From Sporocytophaga myxococcoides (GTDB lineage: Bacteria > Bacteroidota > Bacteroidia > Cytophagales > Cytophagaceae), in NCBI RefSeq assembly GCF_000775915.1, contig NZ_BBLT01000007.1:1-64000 (forward strand): a stretch of DNA of 64,000 nt, written 5' to 3'. Each line of letters opens with the position of its first letter. Within the stretch, counting starts at the first letter, position 1. The notes below the pieces were generated by a model, which was not told the origin of the DNA, searched no databases, and was given only the letters and a program-made list of their open reading frames with translations. Position numbers and translations under genes: made by a program. Shown piece after piece: positions 50,711-60,212 of the stretch.

Positions 50711-52591
50711 ATGGAAAGAAAATTTGTAGTACAAGGGATCTTTATATTTATTGCGGCAATATTTATCATACGCCTTTTTTTACTTCAGGTTGTAAGCTCG
50801 GAATATAAGGAAATAGCTCAACGTAATGCCACAAGAAGAATGATAGATTATGCTCCGAGGGGTGTAATTTATGCTAGGGATGGAAAGCCTCTTGTTACCA
50901 ATACTACAGTATTCGATCTCATGATTGTTCTGAAAGAAACCAAAATACAGGACACTGCAGAGTTTTGTCGAAAGTTACATATAACAAAAGAAGAACTCAA
51001 CAAGGTTATTAAAGAAATCAGAAAAGACAAGGCTTGGTCACGTCCTACAGCTTTAATTAAACAATTGTCGTTTAATGACCTGGGAAGAATAGAAGATGTT
51101 CTGATAGATTATAAAGGACTATATACCCAAACAAGGATCATCAGAAATTATGAACAGCATATTATGGCTAGTGCCCTTGGATATATTGGGGAAATAAGTA
51201 AAAAGCAACTGGAGTACCAGAAGGAAAACTATTATTCTAAGGGAGATTATCTTGGTATCAGCGGTCTTGAATCCTTCTATGAGAAAGAATTAAGAGGGAG
51301 GAGAGGTGTTAAGTATTTGATGGTAGATGTGAAAGGTGCAGAAAAAGGATCTTTACTTGGTGGCAAGTATGATACAATACCTGTTCCAGGTAATGATCTT
51401 TACACTTCAATTGATGGAAATCTGCAGGCGTATGCTGAAAAACTTATTGCCTATAAAAAAGGAGGAATTGTTGCTATAGAACCTTCTTCAGGAGAAATAC
51501 TTGCATTTGTTTCTGCGCCTACATATGATCCGAATTTACTTGCAGGAAGAAAATTTTCAAAAAATGCTTTTGTTTTGCAGAAGGATACTTTAAAGCCTTT
51601 GTTCAACAGACCTTTGATGGCAATGTATCCTCCCGGTTCTATATTTAAAATCGCTCAGGCGCTGATAGGTCTCCAGTTGGGTGTGATTAATGAACATACA
51701 TTATTCCCATGTAATAAAGATATGGTCAAATGCCATAATCATGCTTCACCTCTTGATCTAAGGGCATCTATACAGCATTCCTGCAACCCTTATTATTATC
51801 AGGTATTCAAAAAGATTATAAATCAAGATAAGTTTCCGGATAAATTTAGAGACACTGAATCAGGCTTTGATGAGTGGTATCACCTAATCAGAAACTTCGG
51901 ATTCGGACAAAAGCTCGGCGTTGATATTCCTAATGAAAAAGCAGGTTCTATTCCTAGCAATGCTTTTTATGATAAAATTTATGGTAACCGTCGATGGAAG
52001 TTTTCAACTATTTACTCCCTTGGTATAGGTCAGGGGGAAATCGGTATGGTTCCTCTGCAGATGGCTAATTTTGCAGCATGTCTTGCTAATAAAGGATATT
52101 ACATTGCTCCACACTTTGTCAAAGGGATAGGAAAAGATCAGGAACTCTCTGAAAAGTATAAAGAGAAGCATTATACAGGAATTGATTCAAAATATTTTGA
52201 TATAATTGCCGACGGAATGGAGAAGGTTGTCAGTGAGGGAACAGCAGCCGCATCTAAAATTAAGGGAATTTCAATATGCGGAAAAACCGGTACTGCCCAG
52301 AATCCACATGGAGAAGATCATTCTGTTTTTATCGCTTTTGCTCCAAAAGAAAATCCGAAGATTGCCATTGCTGTTTTTGTTGAAAATGCAGGCTGGGGAG
52401 GTGCCTGGGCAGCTCCGATTGCCAGTCTTATGATAGAGAAGTATCTTACTGATACTATTACAAGGGCACCATTGGAGAAAAAAATTCTGGAAAAGCGTTT
52501 TTATGAACCGAAACCTGTTAAAAAGCCGGTAGAGGTTTATGTAAAAGATCATGATAAATCAAAAGATGTCAATAAGGATAAACAGAATTAG
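50711..52591 (+). CDS. mrdA: Penicillin-binding protein 2 (peptidoglycan transpeptidase)
   Basis: I start at ATG 50711 (626 residues), where the sequence becomes PBP2-like (MERKFVVQGIFIFIAAIFII). The frame stays open to 50540, but those 57 residues match nothing. TM1 is at about 8-24. The PBP dimerisation domain has RGVIYARDGKPLV. The transpeptidase domain has SIFK (Ser310 nucleophile, Lys313), SCN (357-359) and KTGTAQNP (Lys525). PBP2 cross-links lateral-wall peptidoglycan with RodA during elongation. The usual neighbours (mreB, mreC, mreD, rodA) are absent from this window. A small helical protein gene follows 11 bases later. Confidence 0.92.
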   Translation: MERKFVVQGIFIFIAAIFIIRLFLLQVVSSEYKEIAQRNATRRMIDYAPRGVIYARDGKPLVTNTTVFDLMIVLKETKIQDTAEFCRKLHITKEELNKVIKEIRKDKAWSRPTALIKQLSFNDLGRIEDVLIDYKGLYTQTRIIRNYEQHIMASALGYIGEISKKQLEYQKENYYSKGDYLGISGLESFYEKELRGRRGVKYLMVDVKGAEKGSLLGGKYDTIPVPGNDLYTSIDGNLQAYAEKLIAYKKGGIVAIEPSSGEILAFVSAPTYDPNLLAGRKFSKNAFVLQKDTLKPLFNRPLMAMYPPGSIFKIAQALIGLQLGVINEHTLFPCNKDMVKCHNHASPLDLRASIQHSCNPYYYQVFKKIINQDKFPDKFRDTESGFDEWYHLIRNFGFGQKLGVDIPNEKAGSIPSNAFYDKIYGNRRWKFSTIYSLGIGQGEIGMVPLQMANFAACLANKGYYIAPHFVKGIGKDQELSEKYKEKHYTGIDSKYFDIIADGMEKVVSEGTAAASKIKGISICGKTGTAQNPHGEDHSVFIAFAPKENPKIAIAVFVENAGWGGAWAAPIASLMIEKYLTDTITRAPLEKKILEKRFYEPKPVKKPVEVYVKDHDKSKDVNKDKQN

Positions 52592-52602
52592 TAATCTGAA
52601 AC

Positions 52603-52800
52603 ATGAAAGAAAAGGAAAGATTAATGGAGATGTTGTTCAAAAAAATAGAAGTATTATCGGAAGAACAACTTAAAGCCTTAGATATATTTATGGATTTCTT
52701 GCAAAAGGAAGAGAATTTAAAATCAGGTAACTTAACTGAAGATTCTCTTATCAAAAAGCTGGATGAGAGAAGAAAAAATGACAGAACTAAGTTTCTGTAA
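52603..52800 (+). CDS. Small helical hypothetical protein
   Basis: This 65-residue, highly charged protein is predicted to be nearly all helix (RLMEMLFKKIEVLSEEQLKA, LDIFMDFLQKEENLKSG). I recognise no family. It starts 11 bases after the PBP2 stop in the same direction and ends just before a terminator, so it is probably cotranscribed with mrdA. It lacks a signal peptide. The short length leaves some doubt that it is a gene. Confidence 0.5.
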   Translation: MKEKERLMEMLFKKIEVLSEEQLKALDIFMDFLQKEENLKSGNLTEDSLIKKLDERRKNDRTKFL

Positions 52801-52812
52801 TTTTGTAATTAA

Positions 52813-52849
52813 AAACAGCAAAGCTTCCAATAAGGAAACTTTGCTGTTT
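52813..52849. terminator. Terminator between convergent genes
   Basis: 52813-52823 pairs perfectly with 52839-52849. The stem continues after one mismatch with 52825-52828/52834-52837, giving 15 pairs around a 5-base loop. The minus strand continues with TTTAATTAC, so it mainly serves the ELW-repeat gene, but it could stop both transcripts. Confidence 0.82.
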
Positions 52850-52856
52850 ATTACAT

Positions 52857-54839
52857 TTATTTTGTAAGCACAATTTTTTTGATAATTTGTTTCTTACCTG
52901 AAGTATATTTGCATATATAAACACCTTGCAGATATTGAGTTCCATTCCAGCTGAATGTAACAGTTTCTCCTTCATTAACATTTGTTTCAAGTAATTTTTC
53001 AACAAGAGTGCCATCTGCTTTATAAATTTCGGCCTTTGCAACTCCAGTTTCATTATTCAGCACAGAGAAAGAAAAATTATCTGAAGAGGGATTCGGATAT
53101 GCCTCAAAGTGGACACTTTCAGGACTTTCAATATTATTAATATCATTATCAGCCTCTGAACTTTTTAATGTTGATGTAGCGACTACATTAACAAATACAT
53201 TACTGACAGGTCCGGGAGTTCCTGCTCCGTTTGGTAAGGAATAAGGTCTTGCGCTGATATTGTAATTGCCTGTTGTTACTGGCCATTGATTATAATCGCC
53301 ACCTGTATCGCCTGCAAGAGAAAATGGAGCAGAATTATCTGTTCTGTATGGTATTGAATTTAAATTAAAGGTAACACTTCCTGGATTAGTTGTGGGATTC
53401 CAGCGAACATTGATCTGAAGCGGAGCTTGCTTGAATATATAATCATTGTTATGAAGCCATGCTATATCTTCATTGGTCGTTGCATTTACAAGGGTAAAGT
53501 ATGGTATATTGGAAGACGGCTTGGTTGGGTTGTAAAACCATAATCTCAGTTTCCTTTCCTCAGGATTAGATGAAAAAGCTAAGCGAGTAGTGAAATATAC
53601 ATTCCCTGCTGCATTTCTGATATTATTTGATCCCGCAAATGAGGTGCCGTATAACTCCCTCAATGACCTTGAGTTTTGAGTTGTCAGGTCAGATTGATAT
53701 ATTTCATCAAAAGATTCAACTCCACTTACAGTTGCATTATCTGTAAAGAAAAAGAGCTTTTCAGTAGGCTCGAGGACAGATCCGGAATAGAAATTAGAGA
53801 ATGTATAAAAATTAACGGTCCCAGGACTTGTACCATCAGATTTTTTCAATGGTAGTTGAAACAAATTGCTAGCCGTCATGACAAGTGTATTGTTTGTAAT
53901 AAACATTGGGCTTAAAGCGATATCAATAAATATATTATGTTTTATTTCTATAGTACCTGCTGAAGAACCATTGCTACTCCATAGGGAAACAAAGTCGACA
54001 CCAGAGTTTTCTATTAAATAGAAATACAGTTTATCCTTATATTTAAGAAGCTGAGTGAAACTAAAGGTAACGAAGTCGTCACTTAAAGATTTAATAATAC
54101 TTGTCCCTGCTGTTGTGCCATTACTTTTCCAAAGTTCACCATAATTGATAAATCCGGATGTATATTCTCTTGAAAAGAAGATAATTCCGTTTACATCAGT
54201 AAGGTTAAGTCCCAATGCTGTAAATGGAAGATCTACCGCCATTACAGTACTTGCAGCCGAACCTGTGCTTTTCCAAATATTAAATCCTCCAGGACCAGCA
54301 AAAGCTGGAAAATACAAGGATCCTGAAGATATTATAATATTATTGGCCAGACCGTCTCCTGCGCCAGGATTGATATCTTTTACTATGTTAAGCACATTGG
54401 ACAGATTTAATTTCCATAATTCATAACCACGGACACCATCATCTATACCTAAATATAAGGCTCCATTATAAACGATCAATGGTTTGATAGTGGGATAGGC
54501 AGCAATTTTTGTCGTATTAACACCAGTTCCATTGGTACGCCACAAGGCTGTTTTACCATCTGCCTGAAGGGTGGTAAAGTAGATAAAACTCCCCAATCTT
54601 AAGTTGGTAACATTCAGGAATGGTTCTCCTGTTTTTTTAATAAAATAGGTTGAAGCAGCAGTACCATTAGAGGTCCAGAGTGAATCTGCACTTGTAAAAA
54701 ATAATCTGTCTTCCATTGTGGTAAAGTTTGTACTTCCAGTAGGAATGACTTTCATTAAAACAGGTTGACCATTGGTTTTTCCTAAAACCAATGTAGCAAT
54801 AACAGTCATTAACGTTAGCGTTCTTTTGAAAATTTTCAT
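52857..54839 (-). CDS. Secreted ELW-repeat protein with T9SS sorting domain
   Basis: I start at the ATG whose complement lies at 54837-54839. It gives 660 residues and a clean signal peptide (RTLTLMTVIATLVLGKTNG); the frame extends 20 residues further upstream without gain. The N-terminal 420 residues carry at least six ELWKSNGTTAGT-type repeats, a motif seen in Bacteroidota secreted proteins of unknown role and likely a beta-propeller. A beta-sandwich follows (about 460-560). The last 80 residues form a T9SS type A domain (FEAYPNPSSDNFSF, GVYICKYTSGKKQ). It is probably a cell-surface or secreted protein. Confidence 0.8.
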   Translation of the reverse strand: MKIFKRTLTLMTVIATLVLGKTNGQPVLMKVIPTGSTNFTTMEDRLFFTSADSLWTSNGTAASTYFIKKTGEPFLNVTNLRLGSFIYFTTLQADGKTALWRTNGTGVNTTKIAAYPTIKPLIVYNGALYLGIDDGVRGYELWKLNLSNVLNIVKDINPGAGDGLANNIIISSGSLYFPAFAGPGGFNIWKSTGSAASTVMAVDLPFTALGLNLTDVNGIIFFSREYTSGFINYGELWKSNGTTAGTSIIKSLSDDFVTFSFTQLLKYKDKLYFYLIENSGVDFVSLWSSNGSSAGTIEIKHNIFIDIALSPMFITNNTLVMTASNLFQLPLKKSDGTSPGTVNFYTFSNFYSGSVLEPTEKLFFFTDNATVSGVESFDEIYQSDLTTQNSRSLRELYGTSFAGSNNIRNAAGNVYFTTRLAFSSNPEERKLRLWFYNPTKPSSNIPYFTLVNATTNEDIAWLHNNDYIFKQAPLQINVRWNPTTNPGSVTFNLNSIPYRTDNSAPFSLAGDTGGDYNQWPVTTGNYNISARPYSLPNGAGTPGPVSNVFVNVVATSTLKSSEADNDINNIESPESVHFEAYPNPSSDNFSFSVLNNETGVAKAEIYKADGTLVEKLLETNVNEGETVTFSWNGTQYLQGVYICKYTSGKKQIIKKIVLTK

Positions 54840-54994
54840 TGCTGTTGAGTTGGGTTGAGCTCTAAAAACTATTGCTTTTTGTAATTGTTTGTATATCAAT
54901 AGATCAGTTGTGATGAACTTTTTGGGAAAATTATGAGTATCCTGTTTTATGTTTTTTTCGTATAAAGTATTATGGATATTTAAATGAGTTTACT

Positions 54995-55363
54995 ATGCGC
55001 AAGACTTTACTTTTAATAGGAATTTTTATCCTTCAAATAACCTATACATTAAAGGCTCAGGATAACCTTTATAAAGTGGCGAATATCAGCGGAATTAAAT
55101 TGAGGGAAGTTCCGGCTGCAAATGGTCAGTATGTTGTGTTCATTGCAGAGAACGAAAGTGTCTTATTGCTTTCTAAATTACAAGGTGATTGGTGTAAGGT
55201 GAAATACAATGGAAAAGTTGGCTTTACTCTTTTTGAATATCTAAAAAAGGCTGAAGTCAAGCCAGCTGTTAAAACCGATACTACCAATGTTCCCGCGGTA
55301 AATGAGGATCCTAAGAAAGCAAAAGAAGCAAAACATCGTAAGAATAAGAAGAAACAGCAATAA
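54995..55363 (+). CDS. Exported SH3-domain protein with basic tail
   Basis: The 122-residue protein has a signal peptide (LLLIGIFILQITYTLKAQ) and a bacterial SH3 domain at about 24-86 (GIKLREVPAANGQYVVFI, KLQGDWCKVKYNGKVGFTLF). Its Lys-rich C-terminus ends in KNKKKQQ. SH3b domains commonly bind cell-wall peptides. No catalytic domain is attached. It is divergent from the ELW-repeat gene, and a terminator follows. Confidence 0.75.
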   Translation: MRKTLLLIGIFILQITYTLKAQDNLYKVANISGIKLREVPAANGQYVVFIAENESVLLLSKLQGDWCKVKYNGKVGFTLFEYLKKAEVKPAVKTDTTNVPAVNEDPKKAKEAKHRKNKKKQQ

Positions 55364-55383
55364 CATTGCAAATAAGATTTTTC

Positions 55384-55423
55384 CATTCCTTAATGAAGGA
55401 GTCCTTTGTTAAGGAATGTTTTT
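55384..55423 (+). terminator. Terminator after the SH3-domain gene
   Basis: 55384-55393 pairs perfectly with 55409-55418. An inner 5-bp stem (55396-55400 with 55402-55406) lies in the loop, and TTTTTAG follows. Confidence 0.8.
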
Positions 55424-55544
55424 AGTTAGGAAATTATATTGCCTCCTTTTATTATTTTTTTACATATCCTTCTGAATATTAATCTTCTAAAGTTATTTTA
55501 TTGAATTTTATCAATAAAAAATATAACTTTTTTGTACAAAGATG

Positions 55545-55552
55545 TATTTTTG
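55545..55552 (+). promoter_or_regulatory. Probable -7 element of the GH9 gene
   Basis: TATTTTTG matches TAnnTTTG exactly and ends 23 bases before ATG 55576. It supports that ATG over the open frame extending back to 55501. A matching -33 TTG at normal distance is not clear. Confidence 0.4.
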
Positions 55553-55575
55553 TGCAAAATCAATGTCTTTTAAGA

Positions 55576-58092
55576 ATGAATTTATTTCGAATACTACCGC
55601 TCTTATTTTTTATTTTTCTGAAAATCAATCTTTATGCTCAAAATGGCATATTAACCGATTTCTCTGGAAATACTACTTCCGGATGGGCTGGAACCAATCC
55701 TTCACATTTTGTATTAAGTACGGCAAATCAGGAGTTAAAAATACTATGCTCTAGTGTGGGGTATGAAAATCTGGAATTTGAATTTTCTCAGATTTCAATT
55801 ATATCAAATCCTGTAGTTACACTCAAAGTTAAAGCTGCAAGTAATTTCAATTTAAGGGTTGATCTGCAGGATGCATCTGGTAAATGGACAGCACTAGCTT
55901 CTCAGTCAAAAGCAGTTACAGGAAATGGAAATTATCAAAACGTGACATTTGACTTTAAGGATAAGTTTCCTTCAGGGTTTGATGCTGGCAAAATTGTTAC
56001 TGCTACATTTTTCTTTAATCCTGGAACGAGTTATTCAGGAACTGTATATTTTGATGATGTGACTATCGGAGATCCTATACCTTATCTGCCAGGGAAAATC
56101 TTGATTAATCAGATTGGTTATGAACAGGAAGGGCCTAAAGTGGCCATCTATCAAACAAACCTTGCCGCAATCTCTACAGATAGCTTTTATATTGTAGATA
56201 ATAACAATAAAATAGTATATAGAGGGTTGGGCACCTTTAAAGGACAAGTTACAGGTTGGTCAACAGGGAATTACTGGAAGTTAAACTTTTCAGATTTTGA
56301 AGGTACAGGAAATTTTAAAATTAAAATGAAGGCTGGAAATCTATACTCTTACTCATTTAAAATTGATCAGAATCTCTTGTTTAAAGAAACAGCTTCTAAA
56401 GTCGTTTCCTTTTTTAATAAAATGAGGCATACCGGTGCATCGGATAAATCTTTATCCTTTTATGGCTCAAGAAGTGGTACTGTAGATGTTCATGGTGGAT
56501 GGATAGATGCAACCGGAGATCCAGGTAAACACATGTCTCATCTTTCATATGCCAATTACTTTAATCCTCAGCAAATTCCATTTGTAGTCTGGAGTCTCCT
56601 TAAATCATATTCGTTAAATCCAGATGCTTATGCGGCTTTTGATGAAGCATTGCTTTCCGAAGCTGCATTTGGAGCAGACTATATTATCAGAAATGTTGAC
56701 CCTGCCGGTTATCTTTATATATCTGTATTTGATGATTGGGGGAATTCACCAAACAGACAGATAACAGAATGGGGGCAAGCCCCTGGGTGTGACAATTGTC
56801 GTTCTGCTAACTATCAGGCTGCAATGCGTGAAGGAGCAGGTGTAGCAATTGCAGCATTAGCAAGAGCTTCTCGTATGAATATTTCTGTCGGTGAATATAC
56901 TCCGTCTCAATACCTGGCTAAAGCGGAAGTCCTCTACAATCATTTGAAGTCACCTGGAGCAGGTGGATATGCAACAAAAAATTTGGAATACTGTAATGAT
57001 CATACTGAGAATATAATCGATTTTTACTGTGGCTTGCTTGCTTCTACTGAATTATATCTGACTACTCAGAATGCCTCCTACCTTACCGATGCTTCTGATT
57101 ATGCTGGTAGACTGATGGCATTGCAAAAAACAGAAGGTTATCTTTCCTCCAATGTTGCAGGAACCAGACCATTTAATCATGCAGCCGATGAGGGTTTGCC
57201 TGTAATTTCTTTAATTGAGTATGCAGAGGCTAATCCATTGCAAAAGCCTGTTGTTGCAGGTTTTATTCTAAAATGGGTAGATTGGTATAAATCTTTATCA
57301 ACAGAGGTAAATAATCCCTTTTCATATGTAAGGGAATATGCAAGACCTTATAAAGATGGTGTTTCGTTACCTGCAGTTAAATCTTTTTTCGTTCCTCATG
57401 ATAATGAAACAGGTTACTGGTGGCAAGGTGAAAATGCCCGTCTGGCTTCTATGGCAAGTGCTTTATTAGCATCATATCGTTTTCTTGGAAATTATGATTT
57501 TTCAGGTGACTTTAATAACGAATTTGCAATCTCTCAAATTGACTGGGTATTAGGAAAAAATCCATTTGATGTATGTATGATGACAGGTGTTGGTACAACT
57601 ACATATCCTACTTACCTTGGAGGAGCAAAGTATCCTAACTATGTCGGAGGAATTTGTAATGGTATTACTGCTAAAGATAAAAATGAAAGCGATATTGCCT
57701 GGGCTCCGTTTGCAGCTTCAGATTGGCAAAACTGGAGATGGGTCGAGCAGTGGCTTCCTCATGATGCCTGGTTTCTGGTTTCTGTAGCTCAGTTAAATGC
57801 TATTGTGGAAGATGTTGAACCTCTGCCTTTGAGCTTTTCTCCATCTTTTAGAAATGAAGAAAGTATTATCTGTTTTCCTGTGCCATTCCATCATGAACTT
57901 TCTGTGCAATTGCCTTCAGGGGTTTCTCCTGAAATGATTAAAGTATTAAATGTGCTTGGTGAGACACAAAAGCTTATTGAGAATCCATCTGGAAATACAT
58001 TCAATATTTCTACGGAAAATTGGTCTCCTGGACTATATTTTGTAGAAGTGCATACTCAGAGCAAAGTAAAAACCATTAAAGTTGTAAAATAA
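55576..58092 (+). CDS. Secreted glycoside hydrolase family 9 enzyme with T9SS tail
   Basis: From ATG 55576 the protein has 838 residues and a signal peptide (RILPLLFFIFLKINLYAQ). Residues about 25-165 form a jelly-roll CBM-like domain (GWAGTNPSHF, GTVYFDDVTIG). Residues about 170-265 are the Ig-like domain that precedes GH9 (ILINQIGYEQEGPKVAIYQ). The catalytic (alpha/alpha)6 domain (about 280-760) has GGWIDATGDPGKH (Asp311, Asp315), MREGAGVAIAALARA, TGYWWQGENARLASMA and LGKNPFDVCMMTGVG. The usual DAGD is DATGD and the classical DYNAGF end motif is absent, so the exact glucan or glucosaminide substrate is open. A T9SS type A domain ends the chain. Fits a plant-polymer degrader. Confidence 0.85.
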   Translation: MNLFRILPLLFFIFLKINLYAQNGILTDFSGNTTSGWAGTNPSHFVLSTANQELKILCSSVGYENLEFEFSQISIISNPVVTLKVKAASNFNLRVDLQDASGKWTALASQSKAVTGNGNYQNVTFDFKDKFPSGFDAGKIVTATFFFNPGTSYSGTVYFDDVTIGDPIPYLPGKILINQIGYEQEGPKVAIYQTNLAAISTDSFYIVDNNNKIVYRGLGTFKGQVTGWSTGNYWKLNFSDFEGTGNFKIKMKAGNLYSYSFKIDQNLLFKETASKVVSFFNKMRHTGASDKSLSFYGSRSGTVDVHGGWIDATGDPGKHMSHLSYANYFNPQQIPFVVWSLLKSYSLNPDAYAAFDEALLSEAAFGADYIIRNVDPAGYLYISVFDDWGNSPNRQITEWGQAPGCDNCRSANYQAAMREGAGVAIAALARASRMNISVGEYTPSQYLAKAEVLYNHLKSPGAGGYATKNLEYCNDHTENIIDFYCGLLASTELYLTTQNASYLTDASDYAGRLMALQKTEGYLSSNVAGTRPFNHAADEGLPVISLIEYAEANPLQKPVVAGFILKWVDWYKSLSTEVNNPFSYVREYARPYKDGVSLPAVKSFFVPHDNETGYWWQGENARLASMASALLASYRFLGNYDFSGDFNNEFAISQIDWVLGKNPFDVCMMTGVGTTTYPTYLGGAKYPNYVGGICNGITAKDKNESDIAWAPFAASDWQNWRWVEQWLPHDAWFLVSVAQLNAIVEDVEPLPLSFSPSFRNEESIICFPVPFHHELSVQLPSGVSPEMIKVLNVLGETQKLIENPSGNTFNISTENWSPGLYFVEVHTQSKVKTIKVVK

Positions 58093-58119
58093 ATAATCAT
58101 TCGTTTCTACAACTATAAT

Positions 58120-58167
58120 AACCCTCCTGAAAATACTCTTTTGGTTTTTCAGGAGGGTTTTGTTTTT
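58120..58167 (+). terminator. Intrinsic terminator after the GH9 gene
   Basis: 58120-58133 pairs perfectly with 58146-58159 (14 bp, 12-base loop), followed by TGTTTTTTT. Confidence 0.93.
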
Positions 58168-58450
58168 TTAAAACAGTTAAACTTGACAGAATTAAAGCTC
58201 AGATTTTATTTGCCTGTTTTTTATATACAAAACATTTGAAAATATAGAGAAACTAATATTAATCAATGACCAAATCCTAAAAGTCAAGGCATTTAAATCT
58301 AGGGACTAAAGGAGTTTATTGTTAGTAATGCATTGATTTTTAATGTGCAATTTATGATGAGAACTTAAGGGGAAAACCTTGAGAAATTGGTAAGTGGATG
58401 TGGCCTCAAACTTGTTATTAGTAGGTTAGGACTTAAAAAATACTACTCTT
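58168..58450. other. Intergenic region before the DUF6515 gene
   Basis: With the GH9 terminator, this completes a 358-base gap without a gene. I see no RNA gene, repeat or clear promoter consensus. Confidence 0.4.
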
Positions 58451-59140
58451 ATGAAACCGATCATTTATTCAGGCCTTTTTCTAATGTTATTTGGATTAAA
58501 CATCCCTGCTCAGTCCCAGCCTGGCAGAGGTCATGATAAACAAAAACAACATAATAATAACAATCATTACAACAATAACCGAGGCAATAACAATTCACAT
58601 CATTATGCACGGGTTGATTACAATAAAAAACATGGTCATTCTAATGGACCGGGTAACAGAAACATCTATGTTGACAGAAGAGTAACAAATGTATACCATA
58701 CTCCCCAGCGCTATGGAGTTATGCCTGTCTATAGAAGCAGTGTTGCATATGCTCCTTCTTCTTCAATAATTATTTCAAATAGAGGAATAAACTTCCGTTA
58801 TTATAATGGAATTTTCTACCAGCCTATGAATGGATCTTATATAGTAGCATCTGCACCATGGGGTGCAAGAGTTAGGACTATTCCTGTCAATAGCTTGAGA
58901 GTGCATGTTGCTAGTGTACCATATTATTACTACTATGGTTCTTTTTATACTCACTCAGTTCAAAATAATGAATATATGGCAGTGCAACCTCCTATGGGTG
59001 CCAGAGTTGATTTCCTGCCTGAAGGAGCATCGAAAGTATATGTAGATGGAAATACTTATTACGAAGTTAATAATACATATTATAAAGCCTTTGCTGATGA
59101 AACAGGAGCAATATGGTATGAAGTCGTAGGGCAGAAGTAA
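58451..59140 (+). CDS. DUF6515-type exported protein, Asn/His-rich
   Basis: The 229-residue protein has a signal peptide (YSGLFLMLFGLNIPAQSQ) and a low-complexity stretch rich in Asn, His and Arg (about 28-65). Two or three copies of a Tyr-rich beta module follow (YYNGIFYQPMNGSYIVASAP, YYYYYGSFYTHSVQNNEYMA, GNTYYEVNNTYYKAF). This is the layout of DUF6515 in Bacteroidota and some Proteobacteria; no function is known. The Asn/His-rich part might bind metal. A long terminator hairpin follows. Confidence 0.75.
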   Translation: MKPIIYSGLFLMLFGLNIPAQSQPGRGHDKQKQHNNNNHYNNNRGNNNSHHYARVDYNKKHGHSNGPGNRNIYVDRRVTNVYHTPQRYGVMPVYRSSVAYAPSSSIIISNRGINFRYYNGIFYQPMNGSYIVASAPWGARVRTIPVNSLRVHVASVPYYYYYGSFYTHSVQNNEYMAVQPPMGARVDFLPEGASKVYVDGNTYYEVNNTYYKAFADETGAIWYEVVGQK

Positions 59141-59162
59141 TAAGGGAACTAATTATAAAAAG

Positions 59163-59202
59163 AAAAAGGGATATGTTGACGAACTCAGCATATCCCTTTT
59201 TT
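59163..59202 (+). terminator. Intrinsic terminator after the DUF6515 gene
   Basis: 59164-59175 pairs perfectly with 59189-59200. A further inner 3-bp stem (59177-59179/59185-59187) lies in the loop, and T continues to 59202. The minus-strand copy could also serve the convergent phosphatase gene. Confidence 0.88.
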
Positions 59203-59222
59203 ATAGCTAAAATTTTTAGATC

Positions 59223-60023
59223 TTATTCATCCAGCTTGACCAGAATTGTTGTTCCGAAATAGTCATTTCCTGTATCTTCCACTACTTTCCATCCCATCTT
59301 TTTTAAATCTTTTTTCAGGTATCTGTTTAGCAAACCATGAGCAGTAAGCACAACTTTAGCGTTTTCATTACTTGCTTCATCAAGAATTGCTGCTCCTTTT
59401 TTAGCTCTGTCTTTGGCTTGAGAAAAGCTTTCAATGTTCTTTGGTTTGCTGATACCGAGCATCCATTTAATTCGGGCTGTTGTCTTCCATCTTTTTATTG
59501 AATATTTTTTCTTAGAATCAGACTCTTTAATTGTGTTTTCAAATTCTCTGAAATATGGGGAAACAGTAATTGCTCTTTCGGTTCCGAATAAGTAATGAGC
59601 AGTGCTTAGTGCCCTGTTTAACGGACTGGAAAATATTTCTACCTCTTCATTTGCTCCAAGTTCAAAAAAAGGTTTTTCCGGAACTATAATACAAACGCTG
59701 TCATAGCATTTTAAAAATTGATTAGCTTCAGTGCAAGTATACTGACCTGTTTTTACCATATCAGGTTCGCCATGCCTGATAATTGCAATCTGGCGTAATT
59801 TACTATAATCCTTAACTAGATTATCGTCCTCTTGAATAAACCTCAGACTTTGGCACATAGGTTTTCCATTCGCTTTAATGACAGGTGCAGTCTTACTTAA
59901 AGCATCATATTTCTTTTCTATTCTTTCAATAGTTGATTTTGGGGAGTCATTTTTCCCTTTTGATTTACTAAAGCCTGGCGCTATCAATAATGCGAGAGAG
60001 AAGAAGATAGTGTGTATTTTCAT
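59223..60023 (-). CDS. Exported histidine phosphatase superfamily protein
   Basis: The 266-residue protein begins with a signal peptide (IHTIFFSLALLIAPGFS) and a Lys-rich linker. The phosphoglycerate-mutase-like fold has the catalytic RHGEPDM (the His is phosphorylated), IFSSPLNRALSTAHYLFG with the second Arg, REFEN, and the late catalytic His in VVLTAHGLLNRYLKKDL. The position of REFEN suggests a full active site. Being exported, it is more likely a broad periplasmic phosphatase than a glycolytic mutase. Confidence 0.82.
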   Translation of the reverse strand: MKIHTIFFSLALLIAPGFSKSKGKNDSPKSTIERIEKKYDALSKTAPVIKANGKPMCQSLRFIQEDDNLVKDYSKLRQIAIIRHGEPDMVKTGQYTCTEANQFLKCYDSVCIIVPEKPFFELGANEEVEIFSSPLNRALSTAHYLFGTERAITVSPYFREFENTIKESDSKKKYSIKRWKTTARIKWMLGISKPKNIESFSQAKDRAKKGAAILDEASNENAKVVLTAHGLLNRYLKKDLKKMGWKVVEDTGNDYFGTTILVKLDE

Positions 60024-60161
60024 TTCTTCTAAACCAGTAAGATTTATGTTAAGTTTCAGTCTGCTTAAATCTTTGAGGATATCTTTAATTTAGGTGAGGT
60101 GAACTTTTTAGGGTATTTCTGAAACCTTTTAAAACAAGCAAACTGTTTTTTTGAAAATACA

Positions 60162-60194
60162 AAAACTCACCATCTATAATTGATAGTGAGTTTT
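60162..60194 (-). terminator. Terminator after the SRPBCC gene
   Basis: 60162-60170 pairs perfectly with 60186-60194 (9 bp) with an extra 3-bp inner stem. Read on the minus strand, it lies about 20 bases after the stop and ends in TTTTTGTATTTTC. Confidence 0.75.
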
Positions 60195-60212
60195 GCGGTT
60201 TGCAGCGTCTTT

